In this document: positions 1 to 8,741 of the stretch, one piece after another
Position numbering within the stretch: the first letter of the stretch is position 1
How the letters are laid out: every line of letters starts with the position of its first letter
Source: an uncultured Bacteroides sp.
Lineage (GTDB): Bacteria > Bacteroidota > Bacteroidia > Bacteroidales > UBA932
Assembly: GCA_945874355.1 (NCBI GenBank)
Contig: CAMCGB010000005.1
Coordinates: 99,569 to 163,568, forward strand
DNA: 64,000 nt
Reading direction: 5' to 3'
Notes under the pieces: model-generated
Databases searched by the model: none
What the model saw: the letters and a program-made list of their open reading frames with translations, nothing else
What the model was told of the DNA's origin: nothing
Made by a program: the position numbers and the translations under genes

Positions 1-934
1 TCATAGGGCTGTAGGCCCTCTCCAGCTTGGGATGGGACCCGCTGAAAAGCTCCGGCAGGGTGATGAAATTGCCGAGCGACTTGCCCATCTTCTGCCCGTT
101 GATGGTAATCATATTATTGTGCACCCAATAATGCACCCCCTGAGTGCCCCTGGAAGCCTGGTTCTGGGCTATCTCGCATTCGTGGTGGGGGAACATCAAA
201 TCCATTCCGCCTCCGTGGATATCAAACTCCCTTCCCAGATACTTCTCCCCCATCACAGAGCACTCCAGATGCCAGCCCGGGAAACCCTCTCCCCAAGGCG
301 AATTCCACCTCATAATATGCTCAGGCTCAGCCTTCTTCCATAGTGCAAAATCATAGGGAGCCTTCTTGTCGGACTGCCCGTCGAGGTTCCTCGTGCCCTC
401 GAGGGTGGCATCGAGGCTGCGCCCGGACAATACCCCGTAATGGAAATCAAGGTCGTACTTCTGCACATCGAAATATATGCTTCCGTTGCTCTCGTATGCA
501 TAGCCCGCGTCGAGAATCTTCTGAACGGCTTCAATCTGCTCCAGAATATGTCCGGAGGCGCGGGGCTCGATGGAAGGAGGGGCGACATTGAGCTTGCGCA
601 TAGCCTCGTGATAGCGCAGAGTATAAGTCTGCACCACCTCCATTGGCTCCAGCTGCTCGAGGCGGGCCTTCTTTGCAATCTTATCCTCGCCCTCATCGGC
701 ATCGTGCTCAAGATGACCTACATCGGTGATGTTCCTCACATATCTGACCTTATAGCCAAGATGCCTGAGCAGCTTGCTGAGCACATCATAAGTCACCCCG
801 GGACGGGCATGGCCCAGATGGGCTTCACCATAAACGGTAGGACCGCAGACATACATTCCCACGTGACCGGGATGAACGGGCTTGAACAGCTCCTTGGTGC
901 GGCTTAAGGTATTGTAGAGCAGAAGATTCCTCAT
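1..934 (-). CDS. cysS: Cysteinyl-tRNA synthetase, 5' part (runs off the window)
   Basis: Class I aminoacyl-tRNA synthetase that charges tRNA-Cys in the cytoplasm. Reading leftward from the ATG at 934, 311 residues are visible without a stop; the C-terminal third lies outside the window. The first zinc-ligand Cys is at residue 30 (YVCGPTVY), followed by the HIGH motif as HLGH (39-42). WHLECSVMG and FPHHECE supply the other expected metal ligands, and the KMSKS loop reads KMGKS. The start is the first Met, directly before the conserved [10 protein letters not shown] opening. It is divergent from xth, with an 18-bp palindrome in the gap. Family identity is certain; only the missing end is unknown. 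Confidence 0.96.
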   Translation of the reverse strand, partial: MRNLLLYNTLSRTKELFKPVHPGHVGMYVCGPTVYGEAHLGHARPGVTYDVLSKLLRHLGYKVRYVRNITDVGHLEHDADEGEDKIAKKARLEQLEPMEVVQTYTLRYHEAMRKLNVAPPSIEPRASGHILEQIEAVQKILDAGYAYESNGSIYFDVQKYDLDFHYGVLSGRSLDATLEGTRNLDGQSDKKAPYDFALWKKAEPEHIMRWNSPWGEGFPGWHLECSVMGEKYLGREFDIHGGGMDLMFPHHECEIAQNQASRGTQGVHYWVHNNMITINGQKMGKSLGNFITLPELFSGSHPKLERAYSPM

Positions 935-999
935 ATTCTGTGCTTTTTGGCGTTCGACTTTCTGCGCTCCCTTGGTCTTGGGAGCAAAATTTTACGAAT

Positions 1000-1022
1000 A
1001 TACGAATAAATTCGTATTTTTG
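1000..1022 (+). promoter_or_regulatory. Probable xth promoter with overlapping palindromic operator
   Basis: A Bacteroidetes -7 box, TATTTTTG, lies at 1015-1022, 17 bases before the xth ATG. No good -33 TTTG is seen. A perfect palindrome (ATACGAAT, AA, ATTCGTAT; 1000-1017) overlaps the box, and an extra ACGAATA half-site lies just upstream (994-1000). The position suggests a repressor site, but this is inference. Confidence 0.45.
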
Positions 1023-1039
1023 AGCTTTAATCTTACGCA

Positions 1040-1792
1040 ATGAAACTGATAAGCTGGAATGTCAACGGTCTTCGCGCCGTGGCGGGGAAGGGATTCAGCG
1101 AAATTTTCGCCTCCCTGGACGCCGATTTTGTATGTCTTCAGGAAACCAAGCTCCAGCAGGGGCAGATCGATCTCGAGTTCGAGGGTTACTCTTCCTGGTG
1201 GAACTACGCCGAGAAAAAGGGATATTCCGGCACCTGCATATACTCTAGACTAGAGCCCCTGAGCGTAAGTTACGGGATAGGAGCCGGGGAGCACGACAGC
1301 GAAGGAAGGGTCATCACACTGGAAACCAAAGACTTCTATCTGGTGAACGTTTATACTCCGAACTCCCAGGACGGCCTTAAAAGACTAGACTATCGTATGC
1401 AGTGGGAGGACGCTTTCAGGGAGTACCTGTGCCGTCTGAAGAGCAAGAAAGGAGTCATCGTATGCGGAGATATGAATGTCGCACACGAAGAGATTGACCT
1501 CAAGAACCCCGCCACAAACCACTTCAACGCCGGGTTCTCCGACGAAGAGAGGGCTAAGATGACTTCGCTGCTCGCCTCGGGATTCATAGACTCGTGGAGG
1601 GAGCTCCATCCCGAAGAGCAGAAATACTCCTGGTGGTCATACCGTATGAGAGCCCGCGAGCGGAACGTGGGGTGGAGAATTGACTATTTTCTGGTAAGCG
1701 AAGATTTGAGAAGCCGCATCGCCGGGGCGGAAATCCACAACGAGATTTTCGGCTCGGACCACTGTCCGGTGGAGCTGACCCTTTCCGACTAG
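1040..1792 (+). CDS. xth: Exodeoxyribonuclease III
   Basis: AP endonuclease and 3'-5' exonuclease of base-excision repair, in the EEP phosphatase/nuclease fold; 250 residues, normal length. The catalytic set is visible in order: SWNVNGLR (Asn7), LQETKL (metal ligand Glu35), YTPNSQ, GDMNVAHEEID and the C-terminal SDHCPVEL with the catalytic His. The ATG at 1040 gives the expected N-terminus MKLISWN. The gene has a probable promoter just upstream. It converges on the DUF368 gene: the two TAG stop codons share the palindrome CTAG at 1789-1792. Confidence 0.95.
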   Translation: MKLISWNVNGLRAVAGKGFSEIFASLDADFVCLQETKLQQGQIDLEFEGYSSWWNYAEKKGYSGTCIYSRLEPLSVSYGIGAGEHDSEGRVITLETKDFYLVNVYTPNSQDGLKRLDYRMQWEDAFREYLCRLKSKKGVIVCGDMNVAHEEIDLKNPATNHFNAGFSDEERAKMTSLLASGFIDSWRELHPEEQKYSWWSYRMRARERNVGWRIDYFLVSEDLRSRIAGAEIHNEIFGSDHCPVELTLSD

Positions 1793-2691
1793 GACTTTTT
1801 CGCACTCCCCTTTCCGAGACGGTCAATCACGAAGACCAGCGCGGCACCTGCAAGACAGCACAGCACGGCGGGCAGAATCTGGTAATCCAGAACTGCGGCG
1901 CTGCCGGTGCGTAGTACCTGGGCGCTGCTGACGGCCTGCATATCGTACCAGGGCCATACTTTAATCAGCGAACCGAGCACAAAACCCAGCAGGACTATCA
2001 TCGTCTGCTTCTCCCATTTTGCCAGCAGGAAATGCAGAAGCTTCGCGAAAGCAAGGATTCCCACAATGCAACCGGCTGCCATTACAAGAAGGACAGGGAC
2101 GTTAAGGGTGGAAACGGCATTCATTATGTAGTCATATTTGCCGAGAATCAGCAGGACGAAACTGCCCGACACGCCGGGAAGAATCATAGTGCAGATGGCA
2201 AGGGCGCCGCAAATGAAGATAAACCATAGCGCATCGGTAGTCTGGGTAGGAGACAGGAGGCAGAGCGCAACTCCTAGCCCGAGGCCAAGAACCAGAAAAA
2301 TGGCATCAGTCCCCTTCCATCCCTTTATATCCCTGAACATCAGGGCGGAAGAGCAAAGGATAAGCCCGAAGAAAAAGGCCCAGGTTAGAACCGGATAGTA
2401 CGCCAGGACATAGGTCATCAGCTTTGCGAGCGAGAAGATGCTCACAAGCACGCCGAGAAGCAGGGCAAGCAGGAAATTACCGTTGATGCTCTGCCAGAAC
2501 TCCTTGAAACGGCCCTTGAACAGGCTGCTGTAGGTCTTCTTTTCGGTAAGGGCGTTCAGCGAGCCCACGATATCGGAGTAGATTCCGGTCAGAAGGGCGA
2601 TTGTACCTCCGCTCACGCCGGGAACCACATTGGCGGCCCCCATTCCGAAGCCCTTGAGGGCTACATAGAAGTAATGCTTCAATGCTTTCAT
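1789..2691 (-). CDS. DUF368 membrane protein (polyprenyl-phosphate translocase family)
   Basis: Polytopic inner-membrane protein of about 300 residues with roughly eight hydrophobic segments. The N-terminal signature GFGMGAANVVPGVSGGTIALLTGIY and a second internal LPGVSGSFVLLILG half-repeat mark the DUF368 family. Members have been reported to return undecaprenyl phosphate across the membrane (PopT), which would support peptidoglycan and O-antigen synthesis; the role here is by family only. I take the ATG at 2691, four bases after the stop of the sugar-kinase gene, rather than the upstream TTG at 2703. It is last in a long leftward run from pyrH. Confidence 0.88.
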   Translation of the reverse strand: MKALKHYFYVALKGFGMGAANVVPGVSGGTIALLTGIYSDIVGSLNALTEKKTYSSLFKGRFKEFWQSINGNFLLALLLGVLVSIFSLAKLMTYVLAYYPVLTWAFFFGLILCSSALMFRDIKGWKGTDAIFLVLGLGLGVALCLLSPTQTTDALWFIFICGALAICTMILPGVSGSFVLLILGKYDYIMNAVSTLNVPVLLVMAAGCIVGILAFAKLLHFLLAKWEKQTMIVLLGFVLGSLIKVWPWYDMQAVSSAQVLRTGSAAVLDYQILPAVLCCLAGAALVFVIDRLGKGSAKKS

Positions 2692-2695
2692 ACTG

Positions 2696-3712
2696 TTATT
2701 CAAGACTTTCGGCAGTTACACCACGGGCGGCAAAGAGCTCTCTGAGCTGGTTCTTCGCGCTCTTCCAGCGGGGGATATCAATCTTGGTGCCCAGCACCTC
2801 AACCACCTTGGCGGCTATGATGGAACCGGCGTGTCCGCAGGCTTCAAGAGGAAGGCCAAGAGAATGGGCGAACAGGAAACCTGCCGCATAGGTGTCTCCT
2901 GCGCCGGTTGCATCTATGGTCTGCGCGGGATAAGCCTCGATGAAATGGATGTTCTCACCGCTGCGTATCCAGCTGCCGTCCTTACCGACCTTGACGACTG
3001 CCACCTTGCACATACGGGCTATCTCGTCAAGAGCCTTGCGCGGATCGTCAAGCTTGGTGAAAGCCTTGGACTCGGTCTCATTGGCAAAGACTATATCTAC
3101 ATACCTTTCTACTATGTCGTGCAGGAAAGCGAGGTTCGACTCCACTACATTATAGGAAGCCATATCGATGGAGATGATGCATCCGGCCTTGTGGGCAAGC
3201 TCCACAGCACGACGGGCAAGAGCCTGGTTCTGAACCAGATACCCTTCAATATGGAAATAATCATAGCCTTCGAAAAACTCCGGCTTCAGGTCTTCCGGCA
3301 CCAGGTCCAGGGCGGCTCCCAGATAGACGGCGAAAGTCCTCTCGGCATTGCCTCCGCTCACGAAGACCATCGAGCGGCCGCTCGAGTGGGGACTCTTCAG
3401 AAGGGTGGTCTTCACTCCGTACTGCTCCTGGTCGCTCTTGAACAGAAGCCCCAGCTCGTCGTCGCCAATCTTGCCGATGAAGCCCGAAGGCATCCCGAGT
3501 ATGGATGTGCAGGTTATGGTGTTGGCCGCCGATCCGCCGGCTACATATTTGACTCCCAAAGGTTTGAGCGCCGCCCATATTTTATCTCCCGTCTCCATGT
3601 CCACGTGCTGCATGCTCCCTTTCGGAAGATGATACTCGCTCAGCAGGCTATCGTCGGGCAGCACTGCAAGTATGTCGGTGAGAGCATTTCCTATGCCAAG
3701 AATACTTTTCAT
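2696..3712 (-). CDS. PfkB-family carbohydrate or nucleoside kinase
   Basis: Cytoplasmic ATP-dependent kinase of the ribokinase/PfkB family, 338 residues. The N-terminus ILGIGNALTDI and the mid-region GGSAANTI are family signature 1. The anion-hole and catalytic motif DATGAGDTYAAGF appears in the last third. The closest family habit is adenosine kinase-like, but the substrate (adenosine, ribose or another sugar) cannot be read from sequence. ATG 3712 is chosen over TTG 3736 because the family fold begins right after it and a -7 box sits 22 bases upstream. The DUF368 gene follows after 4 bases, suggesting co-translation. Confidence 0.88.
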   Translation of the reverse strand: MKSILGIGNALTDILAVLPDDSLLSEYHLPKGSMQHVDMETGDKIWAALKPLGVKYVAGGSAANTITCTSILGMPSGFIGKIGDDELGLLFKSDQEQYGVKTTLLKSPHSSGRSMVFVSGGNAERTFAVYLGAALDLVPEDLKPEFFEGYDYFHIEGYLVQNQALARRAVELAHKAGCIISIDMASYNVVESNLAFLHDIVERYVDIVFANETESKAFTKLDDPRKALDEIARMCKVAVVKVGKDGSWIRSGENIHFIEAYPAQTIDATGAGDTYAAGFLFAHSLGLPLEACGHAGSIIAAKVVEVLGTKIDIPRWKSAKNQLRELFAARGVTAESLE

Positions 3713-3733
3713 TTTATTCAATATTAAGGTTTG

Positions 3734-3741
3734 CAAATATA
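3734..3741 (-). promoter_or_regulatory. -7 box upstream of the PfkB kinase gene
   Basis: TATATTTG on the minus strand matches the Bacteroidetes -7 consensus, in the 34-base gap after the acyltransferase gene. No clear -33 partner is seen, so an internal promoter in the run is likely but unproven. Confidence 0.45.
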
Positions 3742-3746
3742 GTCAT

Positions 3747-5729
3747 TTACTTAGACAGCTCGCTCATCTTGCTCTGCAGTTCCCGGGCCACTTTCTGCTT
3801 GCCCTCGCGGGGAGCCAGAGAAACATCATACCGGACACCCTCCCCTATGCGGAAAAGCCTGCGGTCGCGGTCGGAGTAGAGCGGATAGAACAGCAGGCTC
3901 TTGCCCGTCGCGTCATAGTACATCTTGGCGATGTGGGCGAATCCGGTGTAGAAATTCCTCAATTTGTCAGGGTCATATTGCTCATCCTCCTGCGGCTGTT
4001 CATTCAACTCGCGGGGCTTCTCGGGGAAGATGAGGATATTGTCCCCTTCGAGCAGAGCCTGAAGCGAAGCGTTGAAGGTACTCATCACATCGCGGGACGC
4101 ACCCCTCACAACAGGGATGGGGTTGAAAGAACTCAGAACCCATTGGAGAATGGAGTTAATCCAGCGAATGATCCGGTCTCCCGCTTTACGGCCGAAAAGG
4201 CGGTCCAGGAAAGAGAGGGAACGGTGCATCTGGGCCACCGCAGTTTCCGTGTCAAGCATCACATTATGGATCCAGGGACGGAAATATGTCGGCAGATAGA
4301 TTACAGCTGAAATGGGGCCGTACAGGAAGCCGTGATTGCACACGAATACAGAAGGGCACTCCTGCTCCCTGATATTCTCCCTTCCGCTTACCTTAAGCCT
4401 GAGGAACGGACGCGCAAGAGTGCACAATATCTTGACTCCGAAGCGCATACGGTACTTCTTGACAAACAGGGACTTGAGGCTCTCGCCCATCTTTTCGTTC
4501 GGGGCCTTTGCGTCTATGAACCGCATCAGCTTCTCCCGGTTGCGATAGTCAAGAGGCTGCCTGAGGGCAACTGCGAGCGCCACCAGCATAAATGCCAGAG
4601 GGAGCTGCATCACCCACACATCATTGGGTGAGGTCCACTTGACAGTTGAGAAGTCCGAACTCAGGAAGGAGTATAGCGCGAGCATAAGGAGCATTATGGC
4701 CGAAGAAATCAATCCGGCGGAAGTGGAGACCACCATATTGCTCAGGCTCAACTCTTTACTGCCATATTCTTCACCTGCCAGCTCACCTACCGCCTTGAAA
4801 TCGAGGTAGAATTTGCGCACGGAAGAGCTGATCAGCGTTATGCCAAGGCCCCATACAAAAGTCCATAGGGCGACGAATACCAGAGTCCTGGCCCTGAACA
4901 TAAACACGGCACCGAGGCACCAGGTCAGGGCACCGAAGATGAACTCACTGAGAGCCAGGCCCCTGAAGCGTTTTTTGGTCAGACGGGAGCATATATGGAT
5001 TACGGCACCCATCAGCAGCAGCCAAACCAGCAGGGAGGCAAACAGCAGAGATGAATAGGAGCCTGCATAAGCCCTGGTCATAACAAACAGCACACTCATC
5101 ACCCCGAGATTCATCGAGATGGTGGAGTACAGATTCATATCGGAAAAAATCCTGTACGAGGCTATGTCCGTGTATTTGTTCTCCGGCAGAGGAGCGTCCA
5201 GCACCAGACGGGTCGAAGGTTTTAGGAGCTTCCCGATTCCGGAAAGCAGCAGTAGAACAAGCAACAGGGCCAGATCCAAGCCTTTGAACCGGGGGACCAG
5301 AATCCAGACACAGAGAAGGTCGAATAAGAGCTGGATAAGGCAAAGGGTCACAAGACGCTCCCCTTTTCGGCTTTCAGGCCGGGACGGATAGTCGGAAATA
5401 TTTATGGGACGGGCGCAGAAAGAGTCCCTCAGCACCACGCAGAGGCAGAACAGGGATACAAGGACAGAATCGGGACTGGAAGAAAGCACCGGATAGAGGA
5501 ACACCAGCACAAGCCCTCCCGCGATGACAAGGCAGAAAAGAATGTCGAACAGGTATCTGTGCCTGTCCTGGTGCACGAGTTTGGCTATGTTGCCCAGCAG
5601 ACAGGACTGCAGCATATCAGCGAACAGGAATACTGCGGCGGCGTAGAAGGGGTTGCCTATCAGCAGCTGCCCCAGCGTCATACACAGCACCAGTTCGAAA
5701 AAGTCAATCCTGTATAGCCCTATTCCCAT
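3747..5729 (-). CDS. Multi-pass membrane domain fused to a PlsC-like acyltransferase
   Basis: 660-residue protein. The first ~410 residues hold about ten to twelve hydrophobic segments in an MFS-like layout. The last ~240 residues resemble 1-acyl-glycerol-3-phosphate acyltransferases: VFVCNHGFLYGP (block I), VVRGASRD (block II-like) and ILIFPEKPRE (block III). Block I keeps the His but has Gly where the HX4D motif normally has Asp. An acyl-transfer or lysophospholipid role at the inner membrane is inferred from family only. The ATG at 5729 shares one base with the stop of the upstream GH2 gene (TGATG), so the pair is translationally coupled. The TTG at 5732 is less likely as a start. Confidence 0.75.
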   Translation of the reverse strand: MGIGLYRIDFFELVLCMTLGQLLIGNPFYAAAVFLFADMLQSCLLGNIAKLVHQDRHRYLFDILFCLVIAGGLVLVFLYPVLSSSPDSVLVSLFCLCVVLRDSFCARPINISDYPSRPESRKGERLVTLCLIQLLFDLLCVWILVPRFKGLDLALLLVLLLLSGIGKLLKPSTRLVLDAPLPENKYTDIASYRIFSDMNLYSTISMNLGVMSVLFVMTRAYAGSYSSLLFASLLVWLLLMGAVIHICSRLTKKRFRGLALSEFIFGALTWCLGAVFMFRARTLVFVALWTFVWGLGITLISSSVRKFYLDFKAVGELAGEEYGSKELSLSNMVVSTSAGLISSAIMLLMLALYSFLSSDFSTVKWTSPNDVWVMQLPLAFMLVALAVALRQPLDYRNREKLMRFIDAKAPNEKMGESLKSLFVKKYRMRFGVKILCTLARPFLRLKVSGRENIREQECPSVFVCNHGFLYGPISAVIYLPTYFRPWIHNVMLDTETAVAQMHRSLSFLDRLFGRKAGDRIIRWINSILQWVLSSFNPIPVVRGASRDVMSTFNASLQALLEGDNILIFPEKPRELNEQPQEDEQYDPDKLRNFYTGFAHIAKMYYDATGKSLLFYPLYSDRDRRLFRIGEGVRYDVSLAPREGKQKVARELQSKMSELSK

Positions 5730-8146
5730 CAATTGGCGTTAGTATTAAGGTCTATTGTCGCCTTGAGGCTATTGCTGCGGCAGTTGAGGCGGATTTCAGA
5801 GGGACGATGGCCGCTTCTGAGCACTATGAGCATCCTGCCCTTATACATCGGTTTTGCATCCACCCCATATAAAAGAGTATCTGTGTAATGGTCGGTATTG
5901 TCCATAGAGAATATGCTCGCCTCCCCTTCCAGGCTCACGCTCAGCTCCCGGTCATAATCCCATACTCTTCTTCCCTTGGAGTCAACTGCCGTTACCCAGA
6001 TGTATTGCAGGTCCATCCCGTCAGCTTTCCAATGCTCCGGCGTTTCTGCTTCCACAAGCAGCCTGCTTGCTTTTCGGGAGGTCTCTATGCGATGACGCGA
6101 CACAATTTTTCCATCTGCATCACGGGCTATAGCCTCAGCATAGCCACCCTTGCCATAAGGCACATTATCCCAGCGTATCATATTGGCCTGCTGTGGATTA
6201 TCCTTGGGTACCTGCCTGATTCCAAGGCTCCTGGAGTTCACAACCAGCTCCACGCTCTCCGCATTGCTGAAGGTAAAAAGGGTGAGAAGGCTGCCTTCCG
6301 GATGGTTCCAGCTTTCATCCATCGCCTGCTTTCCGACCTGCACATCATTCCAGTTTATTGACTCACTGGAGCCTGCATCAACAACACCGATCCTTACCAC
6401 AGGGCTGTCGGGAAGGAAGGCGCTGCGCACGAGGTAGGCCTGCGGATAAGCCTGGAGGCAATGGTCAAAGAAAGAGTAGTTCCAGCCCTTTTTGGGCCAG
6501 GCGTTGGACTCACCCCAATACTCGACGGCACCCCAGTAGCACAGCCCGACGGAATGGTCCCTATCCATATTCAGATACGGCTCCAGAAGGGCAGATGTTT
6601 CGGCTTCACTCTGCAGGATGTTCAGATGAGGAGCGTATTTCACATAATCCTTGTAACGGGCAGACTGGTAGTTGAAAGAGGCGACTTCGGTCACCAGCGA
6701 GAGCTCCGGAGGGCACAGATGGGTGTTGAAATCTGCATCGTGCCTTGATATCGCTCCGCTCCTGGAGGGATACATCGCTACGGTAGTGGGCCTTGTCCTG
6801 TCCCAGCGCTTCACCACCTGGTCGAACACCCTGTAGGTGGTGATTCCCCAGTCGTTCATCCCCTGGAAGCCAGTCAGGTCCTCTCGCATCTGCAGTTCAT
6901 TGCCAAGGCTCCACAGCACTACTGAGGCCCTGTTGCGGTCACGCTTGATCCACTCGGTGATAAGGGAAGGCCAAAGGTCGGTAAAGTTGCGCCTGCCGCC
7001 CCAGTATGCGTCATCGCTCCATTTATCGATCAGCTCGTCCACCACAAGGATTCCGACCCGGTCCGCCAGACGCATAAACGAATCGGAGTAGGGGTTGTGG
7101 GAGCAGCGTATAGCATTGAAGCCGAATGACTTGAGCTGGAGCATCAGGCGCTCGGCACCCTTTTCGAAACTAGCGGCACCAAGAGCTCCGAGGTCGTGAT
7201 GGTCAGAGACTCCCTGAAGGAATATTTTCTCGCCGTTGAGCTTGAATCCAAAGTCGGGAGAATACTCGATGGAGCGAATTCCGAAGCTGTCTTCGGCAGA
7301 ATCCAGGAGCTCTCCGTTTTCAAAGAGGGAGACTTTTACCCCGTAAAGGGAGGGGCTCCCGGGGCTCCACAGTCTCGCTCCTTCGACTTGCATGCTCTCC
7401 AGCTTCACCTCCGTAATGCTCTGATGAGTGTGCTCAGGCATACGGCCAAAAGAAGCTGCAATCATCTGACCGTCAGGGTCAAAGAGCTCCGCTTTTATAG
7501 TGACATCGTGCCCCTGCCATCCGCTCACTTCAACCTGCACCGACACCTCGGATGACTCTTCAGACACCCTCGGAGTAGTCACATAGATTCCGTGACGGGA
7601 GATATGGGTCGGGTTGCGCAGCTCGAGATACACGTCGCGAATCAATCCGCCGCCGGTGTACCAGCGCGAGCCCTTGGACGCTCCGGTAGAGGAATACACT
7701 TCCACAAGGTTGTCCTGCCCATATTTGAGCTGCTTGGACATATCGACTTCGAATCCGACGTATCCGTAGTCAGTGGAGTAGAGCTTCACTCCGTTGACAT
7801 AGACGTCCCCATAATACATAAGGCCGTCAAAATCAAGGACTACCTGCTTGCCTTCCCACTGTGCGGGGACGGTGAAGGTCTTGCGGTACCAGGCCTCGCC
7901 CATAGGCTTGAACCCTCTTGCTCCGCCTGCGGACTTGTCCCAGGGGAACTCAAACTGGAAATCGTGCGGCAAATCGACCCCCTTCCAGGCAGTAGTATCG
8001 CCGCTATGGGCTATACAGGTCCTGTATTCCCATCCGAAATTGAACAACTGTCTTTCGATTGCAGCTTCAGAGGGCTGCAGTGACAAGAAAAGGGCGGACA
8101 AGCCTATAACCAAGACCTGCCGCCATTTGAGAAATCTGATATTCAT
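5729..8146 (-). CDS. Exported glycoside hydrolase family 2 (beta-galactosidase-like)
   Basis: 805-residue GH2 enzyme that would remove a beta-linked terminal sugar, probably galactose. The N-terminus MNIRFLKWRQVLVIGLSALF followed by LQPSEA is a signal peptide ending in an Ala-x-Ala-like site. The jelly-roll sugar-binding domain (FNFGWEYR...ARGFKPMGEAWYRKTF) is followed by an Ig-like domain and the barrel. LWSLGNELQ carries the acid/base Glu and NILQSEAE the probable nucleophile Glu; further beta domains follow. Start ATG 8146 is 7 bases after frr, whereas the longer TTG/GTG reading would overlap frr. No SusC/SusD genes are nearby. Substrate is uncertain among GH2 activities. Confidence 0.87.
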   Translation of the reverse strand: MNIRFLKWRQVLVIGLSALFLSLQPSEAAIERQLFNFGWEYRTCIAHSGDTTAWKGVDLPHDFQFEFPWDKSAGGARGFKPMGEAWYRKTFTVPAQWEGKQVVLDFDGLMYYGDVYVNGVKLYSTDYGYVGFEVDMSKQLKYGQDNLVEVYSSTGASKGSRWYTGGGLIRDVYLELRNPTHISRHGIYVTTPRVSEESSEVSVQVEVSGWQGHDVTIKAELFDPDGQMIAASFGRMPEHTHQSITEVKLESMQVEGARLWSPGSPSLYGVKVSLFENGELLDSAEDSFGIRSIEYSPDFGFKLNGEKIFLQGVSDHHDLGALGAASFEKGAERLMLQLKSFGFNAIRCSHNPYSDSFMRLADRVGILVVDELIDKWSDDAYWGGRRNFTDLWPSLITEWIKRDRNRASVVLWSLGNELQMREDLTGFQGMNDWGITTYRVFDQVVKRWDRTRPTTVAMYPSRSGAISRHDADFNTHLCPPELSLVTEVASFNYQSARYKDYVKYAPHLNILQSEAETSALLEPYLNMDRDHSVGLCYWGAVEYWGESNAWPKKGWNYSFFDHCLQAYPQAYLVRSAFLPDSPVVRIGVVDAGSSESINWNDVQVGKQAMDESWNHPEGSLLTLFTFSNAESVELVVNSRSLGIRQVPKDNPQQANMIRWDNVPYGKGGYAEAIARDADGKIVSRHRIETSRKASRLLVEAETPEHWKADGMDLQYIWVTAVDSKGRRVWDYDRELSVSLEGEASIFSMDNTDHYTDTLLYGVDAKPMYKGRMLIVLRSGHRPSEIRLNCRSNSLKATIDLNTNAN

Positions 8147-8153
8147 ATCTGCC

Positions 8154-8723
8154 TTAGACGGTGAGGATGTCTTTCTCCTTGGCTGCCACAAGCTCGTCAA
8201 CTTCCTTGACTTTCTTGTCGGTAATCTTCTGGATTTCAGTCTCGGCTTCCTTCTGGGTGTCCTCGGGCATACCCTCGTTCTTCTGGGCCTTCTTGAGCAG
8301 CTCTATGCCGTCACGTCTGGCGTTGCGGACCACTATCTTGGCGTTCTCACCGGCGCCCTTTGCCTTCTTGATGAGCTCTTTACGCCTCTCTTCGGTGAGA
8401 GCAGGAACGGTGCAGCGGATTACCTCTCCATTGTTCTGCGGAGTGAATCCGAGGTTGGCATCGATGATGGCTTTTTCAATCTTGGGGATCATATTTTTCT
8501 CCCAAGGCTGGATGGCCAGAGTCTTGGCGTCAGGGGAGGTTACAGATGCAACCTGTGCTATGGGGGTGGGAGTGCCGTAATAATCGACGGTTACTCCATT
8601 GAAAACCAGCGGATTGGCCTTGCCCACACGGTAGGACTTCAAATCTTCCTCCAGGAAGGCGACCGCATCTTTCATCTTGCTTTCTGTCTGATTGACAATT
8701 TCTTTAGCTCTATCTGTAAGCAT
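8154..8723 (-). CDS. frr: Ribosome recycling factor
   Basis: Splits post-termination ribosomes together with EF-G. 189 residues, slightly over the usual 185. The three-helix-bundle signature is clear: a MKDAVAFLEEDLKSYRVGKANP opening helix, VASVTSPDAKTLAIQPWEK, GEVIRCTVPALTEERRKEL and a long C-terminal helix ending in VAAKEKDILTV. It follows pyrH after 18 bases in the same direction, the usual pyrH-frr pair. Start ATG 8723 is the only sensible Met. Confidence 0.97.
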   Translation of the reverse strand: MLTDRAKEIVNQTESKMKDAVAFLEEDLKSYRVGKANPLVFNGVTVDYYGTPTPIAQVASVTSPDAKTLAIQPWEKNMIPKIEKAIIDANLGFTPQNNGEVIRCTVPALTEERRKELIKKAKGAGENAKIVVRNARRDGIELLKKAQKNEGMPEDTQKEAETEIQKITDKKVKEVDELVAAKEKDILTV

Positions 8724-8741
8724 ATCTATGTGGTGTTATGG

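Noticed and set aside
2831..3727. 298-codon plus-strand frame over the PfkB kinase gene
   Set aside because: Antisense shadow with no recognisable domain.
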